Source: an uncultured Eubacterium sp. (GTDB taxonomy: Bacteria; Bacillota; Clostridia; Lachnospirales; Lachnospiraceae). Taken from it: 15,031 nucleotides of DNA. The notes below the pieces were generated by a model that had not been told where the DNA came from, ran no database searches, and saw nothing but the letters and a program-made list of their open reading frames with translations. How positions within the stretch are numbered: position 1 is the first letter of the stretch; each line of letters opens with the position of its first letter. A program made the position numbers and the translations under genes. This document shows positions 6,201 through 12,877 of this stretch, in pieces. The stretch is from assembly GCA_910585745.1 (NCBI GenBank), contig CAJUFM010000069.1, positions 1 to 15,031 of the forward strand. Reading direction: 5' to 3'.

Positions 6201-8422
6201 GCACAAAAAATGTAGATTATGATTACGATGTAACCAATTGTATCCTGAATGCGACAGATATCATGATGAAGGATATGATGTATTCGGTTCCGGCTACGCA
6301 GGTCTGGGCGGCGATCAAGAATGCAGAAGATAAAACAGAAAAATTAAATAACTCCCTGAAGGCGATGGAAGATACAATGACATTGTTCTATCAGCACAAG
6401 GGCCTCAGTGATGATGCAGGCGCCAAGAGAGGTAACAATGCCCTGCCTGCACAGCATCTGAATATACGGTATATGAGAATGTTCGCTGGCGCATTTATGT
6501 ATGCGGCGGGTAACCACATTGGAGTGGAGTGGGGATCCACCACACTGGCAGGCGGACCGAATGACTGGTCTGGTTTCGGATGGGGTGTTGCCCATGAGAT
6601 CGGCCATAATATCAACCAGGGAACTTATGCGGTGGCAGAGATCACCAACAACTATTTTGCACAGCTTCTGACGAAGACGCCGGGCAAGACCAGGTTCCAA
6701 TATCCTAAGGTATACGAGAAGGTGACCTCTGGAACCATTGGCCGTTCTTCCAATGTGAGTACACAGCTGGCATTATACTGGCAGCTCCATCTGGCATTTG
6801 ATGATCATACGGATGACAGACATATCTTTGATGATTATGAAGAGCAGTTTAATAACCTCTTCTTTGCCCGTGTGGATACTTATTCCAGAAATCCTGATAA
6901 AGCACCACAGTCAGGCCTGTCATTGAAGGGAGGCACGGATCAGAATCTTATGCGTCTCGCCTGTGCCGCAGCAAATAAAAATATTCTGCCGTTTTTCCAG
7001 CGGTGGGGCATGGTGCCGGATGAGGAAACAAAGGCTTACGCCCAGAAATATGGAGAAGCAGAGACAAAGGCTTTGTATTATGTAAATGACGATGCCAGAG
7101 ATTACCGCGCAGCCCATACCGGCGAAGAGGGAACGATTTTGAACCAGGATGTGGTAACTGCTACCGTGGCGGCGAAATCAAACCAGGTAGAGGTTACGAT
7201 TGCAACGGAACAGAACAAGGATCTGATACTTGGTTATGAGATTATAAGAAGCATGACTTCTAATGGAAAAAAAGAGACGAAAGTAGTTGGCTTCCAGCCA
7301 ATTGACACCGCTCAGAACACGGTATATGTGGATTCCATTTCCTCCATAAACAACAGGGTTATGGAGTATGAGGTACGGGCAGTGGATAAGTATCTAAACT
7401 ATTCCAATTCAGCTCAGGCGGGATCTGTTAAGATCCAGACAGATGGTGTGCTGGATAAAACGGAATGGACTGTTGAAACCACCATGACGTCAGAGGATGA
7501 TGTGGCGATTGATTCGGATATCGAAGATCCAGACAGTGGGTATCATGCAGAAGATCCGGGCAGCATCGGTGAAAAGAAAGTACACAGCATCGACCGGATT
7601 CTCGATCAGGACAGAACAGAGGCTGGGACTTATCACGGTATAAGCGAAGGAAACGCAGTGATCACTATCGATATGCACAAGACAGAGCAGGTAACAGCAT
7701 TGAAATATCAGGGCGATGCCCTGACCGGGATGACCATCGAGGTCAGTCCAGATGGAAGCGCGTGGACGGTAGTAAAAGAAGGTTATACAGGATTGTCTGG
7801 AACCGGGGAACAGACTGTGTGGTTTGATTCTGTGAAGGAAGATTTAAGAGACAGCTGGATCGGTACCTACGATGCCAGATATGTGAAAATGACCATTCCG
7901 CAGTCCGGTGAGATTGCGATCCAGGAGATTGAGATATGCGGGCCATCGGGAGACAATCTGGAATTTATGGAAGCAGAAGAGAATACGCCGGCAGTTGGCG
8001 TGCTGACTTCAGACTATAAGTATGGCAGCCAGGATTCGGATGTAATTAAAAAAGGTTCTTTGATATTTACAGGAACCTATAAAGGAAACCCTGCTTACAA
8101 TGTCGTTGTATTGTATGATACAGAAGGAAATGTAATTGGTGCAAAAGAGGACGCTGTTCAGGCAGGCCAGGTTATTTTTGCCGAAGTACCAGAACAGGGA
8201 AATCTTGGCGAGACCTCAAACGGAACATGGGTATACTATGTAGAGCCTGGTCAGTGGGATGCCGCTTCCCTGCAGAAGATCAAGGGGGTTCGCGGTGAAC
8301 TTTACCGGGTGGACGATGCCCTGACGTTAGAAGGAGAGCGTATCGTCAGTGATACCCAGGTGATCCAGCTTCCGGATTCTCTGCCGGATATTACATTAAC
8401 AGGATCCAAATACGGATCGTGA
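3206..8422 (+). CDS. Secreted dockerin-bearing M60-like zinc metallopeptidase (enhancin/mucin-peptidase class)
   Basis: A 1738-aa extracellular, multi-domain protein. Visible layout: signal peptide (1-27, cut after ASA); Ser/Glu-rich linker; small beta domain (about 53-137); type I dockerin with two calcium loops, D154-N156-D158-D162-D165 and D183-N185-D187-D191-D194; unassigned beta-rich region (210-390); two FN3 domains (about 391-490 and 493-593); F5/8C or CBM-like discoidin domain (about 615-769); helical segment (770-845); M60-like catalytic region (about 853-1310); FN3-like domain (about 1312-1415); second F5/8C-like domain (about 1420-1587); C-terminal beta domain. The zinc site is His1130-Glu1131-Ile-Gly-His1134 with a downstream Glu1145, fitting the HExxH(8-24)E pattern of M60/PF13402 peptidases, known to act on mucins and other host glycoproteins. 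No LPxTG or membrane anchor is present, so attachment may go through the dockerin. AGGAAG lies 7 nt before the ATG. It is co-transcribed with the next gene. Confidence 0.88.
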   Translation: MRRLIAILLTGCLAFQAWTAAAVPASAGSQTEKTALESSENSDRESVSQTESGLEVEVRSSRLFPFQGKATVQIRGGEVEESKELDFSGSDLTSESQRFDVPQGDYTVTIKSDKFADYKQKVQVSKGWVSKIQVWAARFENGRGASPGWIRQGDINGDGVIDQKDTELMLSAVREEPKKSDTDLNQDGNTDLVDLQNMVQGIDEKQESNIEKLALLRKVQTVGGTAVEGSMEAFLSHSEGIVLKPSDTGAAISADNPVALEFTLAEDGAQDMEDIPKIQGMAIHAPMKAEEGEDVSSEILDGEAQVVAVDEKGNEQELTLPLASESKQSMSLRAYSADPKVHVDADGSLILDFGTQIAVKRVTIKITGTKKTEPLVNLAKVEFVNNMEDRIAPPDLDIPTLNAPVSENRALTVSWDAQANITGYEVYVSGPVKGQAENETQIIRVSDTLHTISGINDKELINYEKYKIKVRSVNGDWKSPWSNEQTGIPKPQKLPAPPDYVKAEGGYRSISVSWKDMEDAAGYMVYYKKSTDTEFKPVVKDFQPVQAGTGKLEDARYVISGLEDNVEYSVYVISWNELGWGKASLVSSAVTKDDGPPQLPTYKLLNTSKGEGVLSDHIVNATIGGSGGAKMVSSPLDTTAGSALGLVDNNFGSYWIKSDWDDGVAYPSLGKGMIITLDDDYPMNYMTFAAADQKTSVDVVRIGYWNKENPDKEQIVNARLIQKKDENNNPYYIIKFDGAITANKIHMCLGRSWGGSGDLMVGEIHFHKYDSLEDDIMGLYEDEMHTTLRKDVTEAVIAALEERLNTIDEESGEKHPLFQELTLEIKTAREILNSKLDPSFEVENRITGQKDKHLGFSGLNPWQPLGKAAYAGETLLVYVGHNTKRTGDSTNLQLIVTQHHAEANSLAKGINLKIGRNEITVPQLTSNTFERGGQLYIAYTGNNSSDQYAVRISGGSSIPVLSVYGKTGGERTEAISAYVKQLESYVNTIQPGHDEKHTGTKNVDYDYDVTNCILNATDIMMKDMMYSVPATQVWAAIKNAEDKTEKLNNSLKAMEDTMTLFYQHKGLSDDAGAKRGNNALPAQHLNIRYMRMFAGAFMYAAGNHIGVEWGSTTLAGGPNDWSGFGWGVAHEIGHNINQGTYAVAEITNNYFAQLLTKTPGKTRFQYPKVYEKVTSGTIGRSSNVSTQLALYWQLHLAFDDHTDDRHIFDDYEEQFNNLFFARVDTYSRNPDKAPQSGLSLKGGTDQNLMRLACAAANKNILPFFQRWGMVPDEETKAYAQKYGEAETKALYYVNDDARDYRAAHTGEEGTILNQDVVTATVAAKSNQVEVTIATEQNKDLILGYEIIRSMTSNGKKETKVVGFQPIDTAQNTVYVDSISSINNRVMEYEVRAVDKYLNYSNSAQAGSVKIQTDGVLDKTEWTVETTMTSEDDVAIDSDIEDPDSGYHAEDPGSIGEKKVHSIDRILDQDRTEAGTYHGISEGNAVITIDMHKTEQVTALKYQGDALTGMTIEVSPDGSAWTVVKEGYTGLSGTGEQTVWFDSVKEDLRDSWIGTYDARYVKMTIPQSGEIAIQEIEICGPSGDNLEFMEAEENTPAVGVLTSDYKYGSQDSDVIKKGSLIFTGTYKGNPAYNVVVLYDTEGNVIGAKEDAVQAGQVIFAEVPEQGNLGETSNGTWVYYVEPGQWDAASLQKIKGVRGELYRVDDALTLEGERIVSDTQVIQLPDSLPDITLTGSKYGS

Positions 8423-8448
8423 CATGGATAGGGAGGTTCGTGAGAAAA

Positions 8449-9594
8449 ATGAAAAAAATTATATTATTCTTCGTGGCAGCACTTTTGCTTGCTGCCACGG
8501 TTCCCACGGCTGCCAGAGCGGCAGGAAACGGCAGTGGTACCCTTAGCGTAGACAAAAATAATGTGTCTGTTTCGCTGACCATACCAGGGGGAAAGACAAA
8601 GACCATCACGTCCCTGCGTGTGCAGCTGCGGGTGTCAGCCACCAGTGGTACGATGGATCAGCCGGATTTCACCTTTGACGCTTCGATTCCAAGTACCGTG
8701 AAAAGTGCTGCGGTTAAAAAAGAGGGCAGCGCCTATATGGTGGATATCATTTTGTCGGGGAAAAAGAATCAGGATATATTCAAAAACAGTGACAATGCCA
8801 AGCTTGGAATTCTGTCCGTGAAGCCTGCCAGCACGGACTATCAGATCAAAATAGAATTTGTAGGTAAGGCAGATGGCGTCAATGGTCCTGTTATAAAGTA
8901 TGCGGAAAGCAGCAGTCTGTCGGAGGTGACACTTTCGCTGTCCAATGCTCTTCCAGCGACCGTGGGGTCAGCGGCTCATACGACGACCACGCCGCCTTCC
9001 GGAAAGACTTTGAGCAAACCGAAACTGACTGCCACAGTAAAGAAAGGAAAGAACCGCGTCTATTTTAAGTGGAACAAGATCAGTGGCGCCAGTGGATACA
9101 GGCTTTACCTATACGATGAAAAAACGAAAAAGTACAAGAAGATAAAGACGATTACAAAAGGAGGAACAACATCCTATTCTAAAAAGTATGGGTATGCTTC
9201 CTCTCACCGCTTCCGCCTCCGTGCGTTTAAAACAGAGACAGGCGGAGCAAAGACTTATAGCAGCTACAGTTCGACTGTTAAGGTTACGGTGCCGCCAGCT
9301 AAGGTCAAAAAGTTCTCGGCGGAATACTGGAGTGACGGAAAGGCTGCCCTCCTGTGGAAGAAGGTCAGCAAGGCCAAAGGTTATCAGATATACCGGAGTA
9401 GGAAAAAGAACGGAAAATACCTCCGCGTAAAAACAATCCGAAAGGGTAAGGTCACCAAATGCACCAGCATAAAACATAAACTCGGCAAAACCTATTATTA
9501 TAAGATCAGAGCTTATGTAACCGGTGCAGATAAAAAACGGGTTTATGGTAAATTCAGCGCAGTGGTGCCATACAAAAATAAGGGTAAACAATAG
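8449..9594 (+). CDS. Secreted FN3-repeat protein with N-terminal beta-sandwich (possibly cohesin-like) domain
   Basis: The product of about 381 aa starts with a clear signal peptide (MKKIILFFVAALLLAA..., cut near ARA-24). Residues about 26-165 are beta-rich, with the order TSLRVQLRV, FTFDASI, YMVDIILSG, AKLGILSV, YQIKIEFVG, which recalls cohesin-type sandwiches; I infer this and cannot prove it. A Thr/Pro/Ser linker (about 175-190) leads to two FN3 domains (about 192-279 and 284-380) marked by VYFKWNKISGASGYRLY and AALLWKKVSKAKGYQIY. From 188 on, the protein has about 56 Lys/Arg against 6 Asp/Glu. GTG codons at 8419 (overlapping the upstream stop) and 8440 are alternative starts. The site GGGAGG (8431-8436) lies 12 nt before the ATG at 8449 and 3 nt before the GTG at 8440, so the exact start is open. 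There is no sortase motif. The gene lies in an operon with the dockerin peptidase. Confidence 0.7.
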   Translation: MKKIILFFVAALLLAATVPTAARAAGNGSGTLSVDKNNVSVSLTIPGGKTKTITSLRVQLRVSATSGTMDQPDFTFDASIPSTVKSAAVKKEGSAYMVDIILSGKKNQDIFKNSDNAKLGILSVKPASTDYQIKIEFVGKADGVNGPVIKYAESSSLSEVTLSLSNALPATVGSAAHTTTTPPSGKTLSKPKLTATVKKGKNRVYFKWNKISGASGYRLYLYDEKTKKYKKIKTITKGGTTSYSKKYGYASSHRFRLRAFKTETGGAKTYSSYSSTVKVTVPPAKVKKFSAEYWSDGKAALLWKKVSKAKGYQIYRSRKKNGKYLRVKTIRKGKVTKCTSIKHKLGKTYYYKIRAYVTGADKKRVYGKFSAVVPYKNKGKQ

Positions 9595-9644
9595 ATATGT
9601 AAAATAAAAAAAATCCTTTTCTATCTTCCCCAAATAGTGTATAC

Positions 9645-9650
9645 TATAAT
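9645..9650 (+). promoter_or_regulatory. Predicted -10 box (TATAAT) of the glgA promoter
   Basis: A consensus TATAAT lies 7 nt before the structured leader element that starts at 9657. An overlapping TATACT (9640-9645) is a second candidate. No good -35 hexamer is found 16-18 nt upstream (TATCTT at 9622-9627 is poor), so confidence is moderate. Between the FN3 gene and glgA (9595-9917) I see only this box, the structured element and the glgA ribosome site. Confidence 0.45.
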
Positions 9651-9656
9651 AAAAAT

Positions 9657-9878
9657 GATGTTGGGGTCAAAAAGTATTTTGCCCCCAACGGATGCTACGG
9701 ATTGCTTCGTTGTTTCACAACTTCCGCAATCCTTCAAACATTCGAAATCCGCTGATTTACTTTGTAAATCGCTTCTTTCTCATGTTTGGCGGGTCTCAAG
9801 TTCAAATGCGAATAAGTTCGTCAGAACTTATTTATCATACAAGTATGAACGGCATTTTGACCTTTTGACCCTGGCATC
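9657..9878 (+). repeat. Stem-loop-rich 222-nt element in the glgA leader
   Basis: The ends, GATGTTGGGGTCAAAA (9657-9672) and TTTTGACCCTGGCATC (9863-9878), can pair as RNA over all 16 positions (three G-U pairs). Inside lie further stems: 9660-9672 with 9677-9689 (12 of 13 pairs); 9699-9705 with 9726-9732, plus 9709-9713 with 9717-9721; 9735-9741 with 9782-9788, enclosing 9754-9760 with 9764-9770; 9811-9819 with 9824-9832; and 9836-9840 with 9843-9847. The first local stem and the closing stem use the same bases and exclude each other. The part 9835-9876 recurs inverted after glgA, so this may be a dispersed intergenic repeat (MITE- or REP-like), a structured leader RNA, or both. Confidence 0.65.
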
Positions 9879-9905
9879 ATATTACTTATGGGATACCATG
9901 TGAAT

Positions 9906-9911
9906 GGAGGG
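9906..9911 (+). promoter_or_regulatory. Ribosome binding site of glgA (decides start)
   Basis: GGAGGG lies 6 nt before the ATG at 9918, which begins the conserved MKRILFVASE segment. An in-frame ATG at 9888 has no such site and would add ten residues unlike the family. Confidence 0.8.
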
Positions 9912-9917
9912 AAAGAC

Positions 9918-11354
9918 ATGAAAAGGATTTTATTTGTAGCTTCAGAATGTGTACCATTTATTAAAACGGGCGGTCTCGCCGATGTTGTGGGGTCACTGCC
10001 AAAATACTTTAATAAAGATGAATTCGATGTCCGGGTTATGATCCCCAAATATACGGCGATCCCGGATGAATATAGGAATCAGATGCAGTTTGTCACTCAT
10101 TTCTATCTTGAACTCGCATGGCGTAAGCAGTATGTGGGGATTTTTGAGATGGAATATCAGGGAGTCAAATTTTATTTTCTTGATAATGAGTTTTATTTTA
10201 ATGGAAATACACCATATGGGGAGATCTATCAGGATATAGAGAAGTTTGCTTTTTTTGGAAAAGCGGCGTTGTCTTCCCTTCCGCTGATTGATTTTCGTCC
10301 AGACATTATCCACTGTCACGACTGGCAGACCGGTTTGATCCCGGTATATTTGAAAGATTCTTTTCAGCAGGGGGATTTTTTCCGTGGCATCAAGTCCATC
10401 ATGACGATCCACAATCTAAAATTCCAGGGGATCTGGGACAAGAAAACGGTGATGGATACCGCCGGACTGGACGCTTATTATTTCACACCGGATAAACTGG
10501 AGGCATATGGGGATGCCAATTATCTGAAAGGTGGAATTGTGTACGCAGACCAGATCACTACCGTCAGCGATACATACGCTGAAGAGATCAAGACGCCGTT
10601 TTATGGAGAAAAACTGGATGGCCTCATCAATGCCAAGGCGGGCTGCCTTACGGGGATCGTAAATGGACTGGATTATGATGAGTACAATCCTTCCACGGAT
10701 CCGATGATCGCGGCACACTACGATGCCAGAACCTTCCGCAAAGAAAAGATTAAGAACAAACGGGCGTTGCAGAAGGAACTGGGACTTGCCCAGGATGATA
10801 AAAAGTTTATGATCGGTATCGTATCCAGACTTACCGACCAGAAAGGGTTTGACCTTATTGATTATGTCATCGAGGAGATCTGTGCGGAGGATACCCAGCT
10901 CGTGGTCCTGGGAACCGGTGAGGAAAAATACGAGCACCTTTTCCGCCATTTTGCATGGAAATATCCAGAGCGCGTATCGGCGAATATTTTTTATTCCAAT
11001 GAGCGCTCCCACAAAATATATGCTTCCTGTGATGCCTTTCTGATGCCATCTCTGTTTGAACCCTGTGGGCTCAGCCAGCTGATGAGCCTCCGCTATGGAA
11101 CGGTACCCATCGTCCGGGAGACAGGCGGACTGAAGGATACGGTGGAGCCTTACAATGAGTACGAGAGCAAGGGAACCGGTTTTTCCTTTGCCAACTATAA
11201 TGCTCATGAGATGCTAAACACGATCCGTTACGCCAAATATATCTATTACGATAAGAGACGCGATTGGAACAAGATCATTGACCGCGGCATGGCGATGGAC
11301 TTTTCCTGGGCGAATTCCGCCAGAAAATACGAAGATCTGTATAACAGGATGTGA
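9918..11354 (+). CDS. glgA: Glycogen/starch synthase, ADP-glucose type (GT5)
   Basis: GlgA moves glucose from ADP-glucose to the growing alpha-1,4-glucan in glycogen storage, in the cytoplasm. The 478-aa length is normal for bacterial GlgA. The N-terminal MKRILFVASECVPFIKTGGLADVVGSLP carries the KTGGL ADP-glucose motif (16-20). IIHCHDWQTGL and MTIHNLKFQG follow, as in GT5 enzymes. GIVSRLTDQKGFD starts the second Rossmann domain, and EPCGLSQLMSLRYGTVPIVRETGGLKDTV holds the catalytic-loop glutamate (Glu381) and the C-terminal nucleotide-sugar motif. No other glg genes (glgB, C, D, P) are adjacent, so it is a stand-alone gene. It has its own structured leader and its own terminator, and is flanked by inverted copies of a short repeat. 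Confidence 0.95.
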   Translation: MKRILFVASECVPFIKTGGLADVVGSLPKYFNKDEFDVRVMIPKYTAIPDEYRNQMQFVTHFYLELAWRKQYVGIFEMEYQGVKFYFLDNEFYFNGNTPYGEIYQDIEKFAFFGKAALSSLPLIDFRPDIIHCHDWQTGLIPVYLKDSFQQGDFFRGIKSIMTIHNLKFQGIWDKKTVMDTAGLDAYYFTPDKLEAYGDANYLKGGIVYADQITTVSDTYAEEIKTPFYGEKLDGLINAKAGCLTGIVNGLDYDEYNPSTDPMIAAHYDARTFRKEKIKNKRALQKELGLAQDDKKFMIGIVSRLTDQKGFDLIDYVIEEICAEDTQLVVLGTGEEKYEHLFRHFAWKYPERVSANIFYSNERSHKIYASCDAFLMPSLFEPCGLSQLMSLRYGTVPIVRETGGLKDTVEPYNEYESKGTGFSFANYNAHEMLNTIRYAKYIYYDKRRDWNKIIDRGMAMDFSWANSARKYEDLYNRM

Positions 11355-11357
11355 TGC

Positions 11358-11397
11358 TGCCAGGGTCAAAGGTCAAAATGCCGTTCATGCTTGCATG
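11358..11397 (-). repeat. Inverted partial copy of the glgA-leader repeat
   Basis: The sequence from 11358 matches the reverse complement of 9835-9876 over about 40 nt: TGCCAGGGTCAAA, then GGTCAAAATGCCGTTCAT, ending in a small palindrome. One A is missing and a few positions in the palindrome differ. The palindrome changes from CATAC/GTATG upstream to CATGC/GCATG here, so pairing is kept. The copy starts 4 nt after the glgA stop. Confidence 0.75.
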
Positions 11398-11459
11398 AAA
11401 CAGCAGTAGCCAGAGTTCCAAGGCCATTAGCCATGGCATGGAGTTTACCTAAATTTTTC

Positions 11460-11510
11460 AGCCGGTGAAGACATTTCTTTTCGGGGAGGTGTCTTCTCCG
11501 GCTTGTTATT
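11460..11510 (+). terminator. Intrinsic terminator after glgA
   Basis: AGCCGGTGAAGACA (11460-11473) pairs with TGTCTTCTCCGGCT (11490-11503), 13 of 14 positions with one T-T mismatch. It is followed by TGTTATTT. The T-run is interrupted, but the stem is long and stable. It lies about 105 nt after the glgA stop, beyond the repeat copy. The remainder of the gap up to the gap promoter (11511-11640) contains no gene that I can support. Confidence 0.7.
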
Positions 11511-11616
11511 TGTGCGGAAGGTGCAAGACATGGCGCCGCCCGTGAACGTGGGAAACTCACAAAGCATGTTTCTCATCGTTCAGCCTGACGCTCGTGGTTT
11601 GGGCATGCAACAGCAG

Positions 11617-11652
11617 AAATTTCAAAAAAAACGATATTACCCCTTGAAATTT
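11617..11652 (+). repeat. Inverted repeat overlapping the gap -35 box
   Basis: AAATTTCAA (11617-11625) is perfectly inverted as TTGAAATTT (11644-11652), 18 nt apart. The right arm contains the TTGAAA -35 hexamer of the gap promoter. This layout would suit a repressor operator, but the arms are AT-rich and could be chance. Confidence 0.45.
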
Positions 11653-11672
11653 GCTTGGTAATTGGTTAGAAT
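11644..11672 (+). promoter_or_regulatory. Predicted sigma-A promoter of gap
   Basis: TTGAAA (11644-11649), a 17-nt spacer and TAGAAT (11667-11672) make a near-consensus promoter, as expected for a strongly expressed glycolytic gene. The transcript would start near 11679 and carry a leader of about 65 nt with AGGAGG before the gene. Confidence 0.75.
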
Positions 11673-11743
11673 AGGAAGCAGAGAGTTTGTATAAATTTTA
11701 ACAAACGTAAATCAAGTATATTTTTTTTAGGAGGAATCGACAA

Positions 11744-12757
11744 ATGGCAGTAAAAGTAGCGATTAACGGATTCGGACGTATCGGACGTCTTGCATTCAGA
11801 CAGATGTTTGGAGCAGAAGGTTATGAAGTAGTAGCGATCAATGATTTGACAAGCCCTAAGATGCTTGCTCACTTGTTGAAATATGATTCAGCTCAGGGTA
11901 AATATGCTCTTGCTGATAAAGTTTCTGCAACAGATGATTCTATCATTGTAGACGGAAAAGAGATCAAAATTTACGCAGAGGCAGATGCAGCGAAACTTCC
12001 ATGGGGCGACCTGAAAGTTGACGTTGTACTTGAGTGTACAGGTTTCTATACATCCAAGGACAAGGCTTCCGCTCATATCACAGCAGGTGCCCGTAAAGTA
12101 GTTATCTCCGCACCAGCAGGAAATGATCTTCCTACCATCGTATACAATGTAAACCATGAGACACTGAAGCCAGAGGATACTGTTATTTCAGCAGCTTCCT
12201 GTACAACAAACTGCCTGGCACCTATGGCTAAGGCATTGAATGAGCTGGCACCGGTTAAATCTGGTATCATGAGCACAATCCACTCTTACACAGGAGACCA
12301 GATGACTCTGGATGGTCCTCAGAGAAAGGGTGACCTCAGAAGATCCCGTGCCGCAGCAGTAAATATCGTTCCTAACAGCACAGGTGCTGCCAAAGCGATC
12401 GGTCTTGTTATTCCAGAACTGAATGGTAAACTCATCGGTTCTGCACAGCGTGTACCATGTCCTACAGGTTCTACTACAATTCTCGTAGCAGTGGTAGAAG
12501 GAAAAGTTACTGTTGATGAGATCAACGCTAAGATGAAAGCATCCGCTACAGAGTCCTATGCTTACAATGAGGACGAGATCGTATCTTCCGATATTGTTGG
12601 TGCTACAGCAGGTTCTATCTTCGACGCAACTCAGACTATGGTATCTCCTATGGATGATGGAAATACACAGGTTCAGGTTGTTTCCTGGTATGACAATGAG
12701 AACTCTTACACAAGCCAGATGGTAAGGACAATCAAATATTTCAGTGAATTGGCTTAA
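11744..12757 (+). CDS. gap: Glyceraldehyde-3-phosphate dehydrogenase, type I
   Basis: This glycolytic enzyme oxidises glyceraldehyde-3-phosphate with NAD+ and phosphate to 1,3-bisphosphoglycerate. The 337-aa product shows NGFGRIGR (8-15), Asp34 in AINDL (typical of NAD-dependent rather than NADP-dependent forms), the catalytic Cys153 in SCTTNCLAP and the partner His180 in IHSYTGDQ, plus SWYDNENSYTSQMV near the C-terminus. AGGAGG lies before the ATG at normal distance. Codon use is more uniform than in the secreted genes (many tct/gct/gta/aca), which suggests high expression. A strong terminator follows before pgk. No CggR-type regulator gene lies upstream. Confidence 0.97.
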   Translation: MAVKVAINGFGRIGRLAFRQMFGAEGYEVVAINDLTSPKMLAHLLKYDSAQGKYALADKVSATDDSIIVDGKEIKIYAEADAAKLPWGDLKVDVVLECTGFYTSKDKASAHITAGARKVVISAPAGNDLPTIVYNVNHETLKPEDTVISAASCTTNCLAPMAKALNELAPVKSGIMSTIHSYTGDQMTLDGPQRKGDLRRSRAAAVNIVPNSTGAAKAIGLVIPELNGKLIGSAQRVPCPTGSTTILVAVVEGKVTVDEINAKMKASATESYAYNEDEIVSSDIVGATAGSIFDATQTMVSPMDDGNTQVQVVSWYDNENSYTSQMVRTIKYFSELA

Positions 12758-12814
12758 TATACGGAAGATTGTCCGCCGATGATCGATGCTTCGGCGAATA
12801 TAAATTTGAAACCC

Positions 12815-12850
12815 AAACGGGTCCGGTCTGTAAGGACCGGACCCGTTTTC
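12815..12850 (+). terminator. Strong intrinsic terminator between gap and pgk
   Basis: AAACGGGTCCGGTC (12815-12828) and GACCGGACCCGTTT (12835-12848) are perfectly complementary over 14 bp around a TGTAAG loop, and four T residues end the stem. It lies 57 nt after the gap stop. It probably makes gap the most abundant transcript and lets only part of transcription read through to pgk-tpiA. Confidence 0.85.
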
Positions 12851-12862
12851 AATCCGACTCAG

Positions 12863-12877
12863 GTTTCAGACTGAAAC
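12863..12877 (+). repeat. Short palindrome in the pgk leader
   Basis: GTTTCAG-A-CTGAAAC is a perfect 7-bp inverted repeat with a 1-nt centre, located between the terminator and the pgk ribosome site. With so small a loop, a DNA operator is more likely than an RNA hairpin. No convincing -35/-10 pair is visible nearby. Confidence 0.35.

Noticed and set aside
9657..9878. Insertion sequence upstream of glgA
   Set aside because: The ends are complementary, but there is no transposase and the element is only 222 nt. A non-autonomous repeat or structured leader fits better.
9637..9903. 88-codon + strand frame covering the glgA leader element
   Set aside because: It lies wholly in the stem-loop-rich repeat, has no ribosome site, and its end (KYERHFDL) is the translated repeat found again after glgA. 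It is not a gene.
10416..11207. 263-codon - strand frame inside glgA
   Set aside because: It is antisense to conserved glgA motifs, a by-product of codon bias in the real gene.
11366..11560. 64-codon - strand frame after glgA ending in KHERHFDL
   Set aside because: It runs across the glgA terminator and the inverted repeat copy, with no family resemblance. It is a translated repeat.
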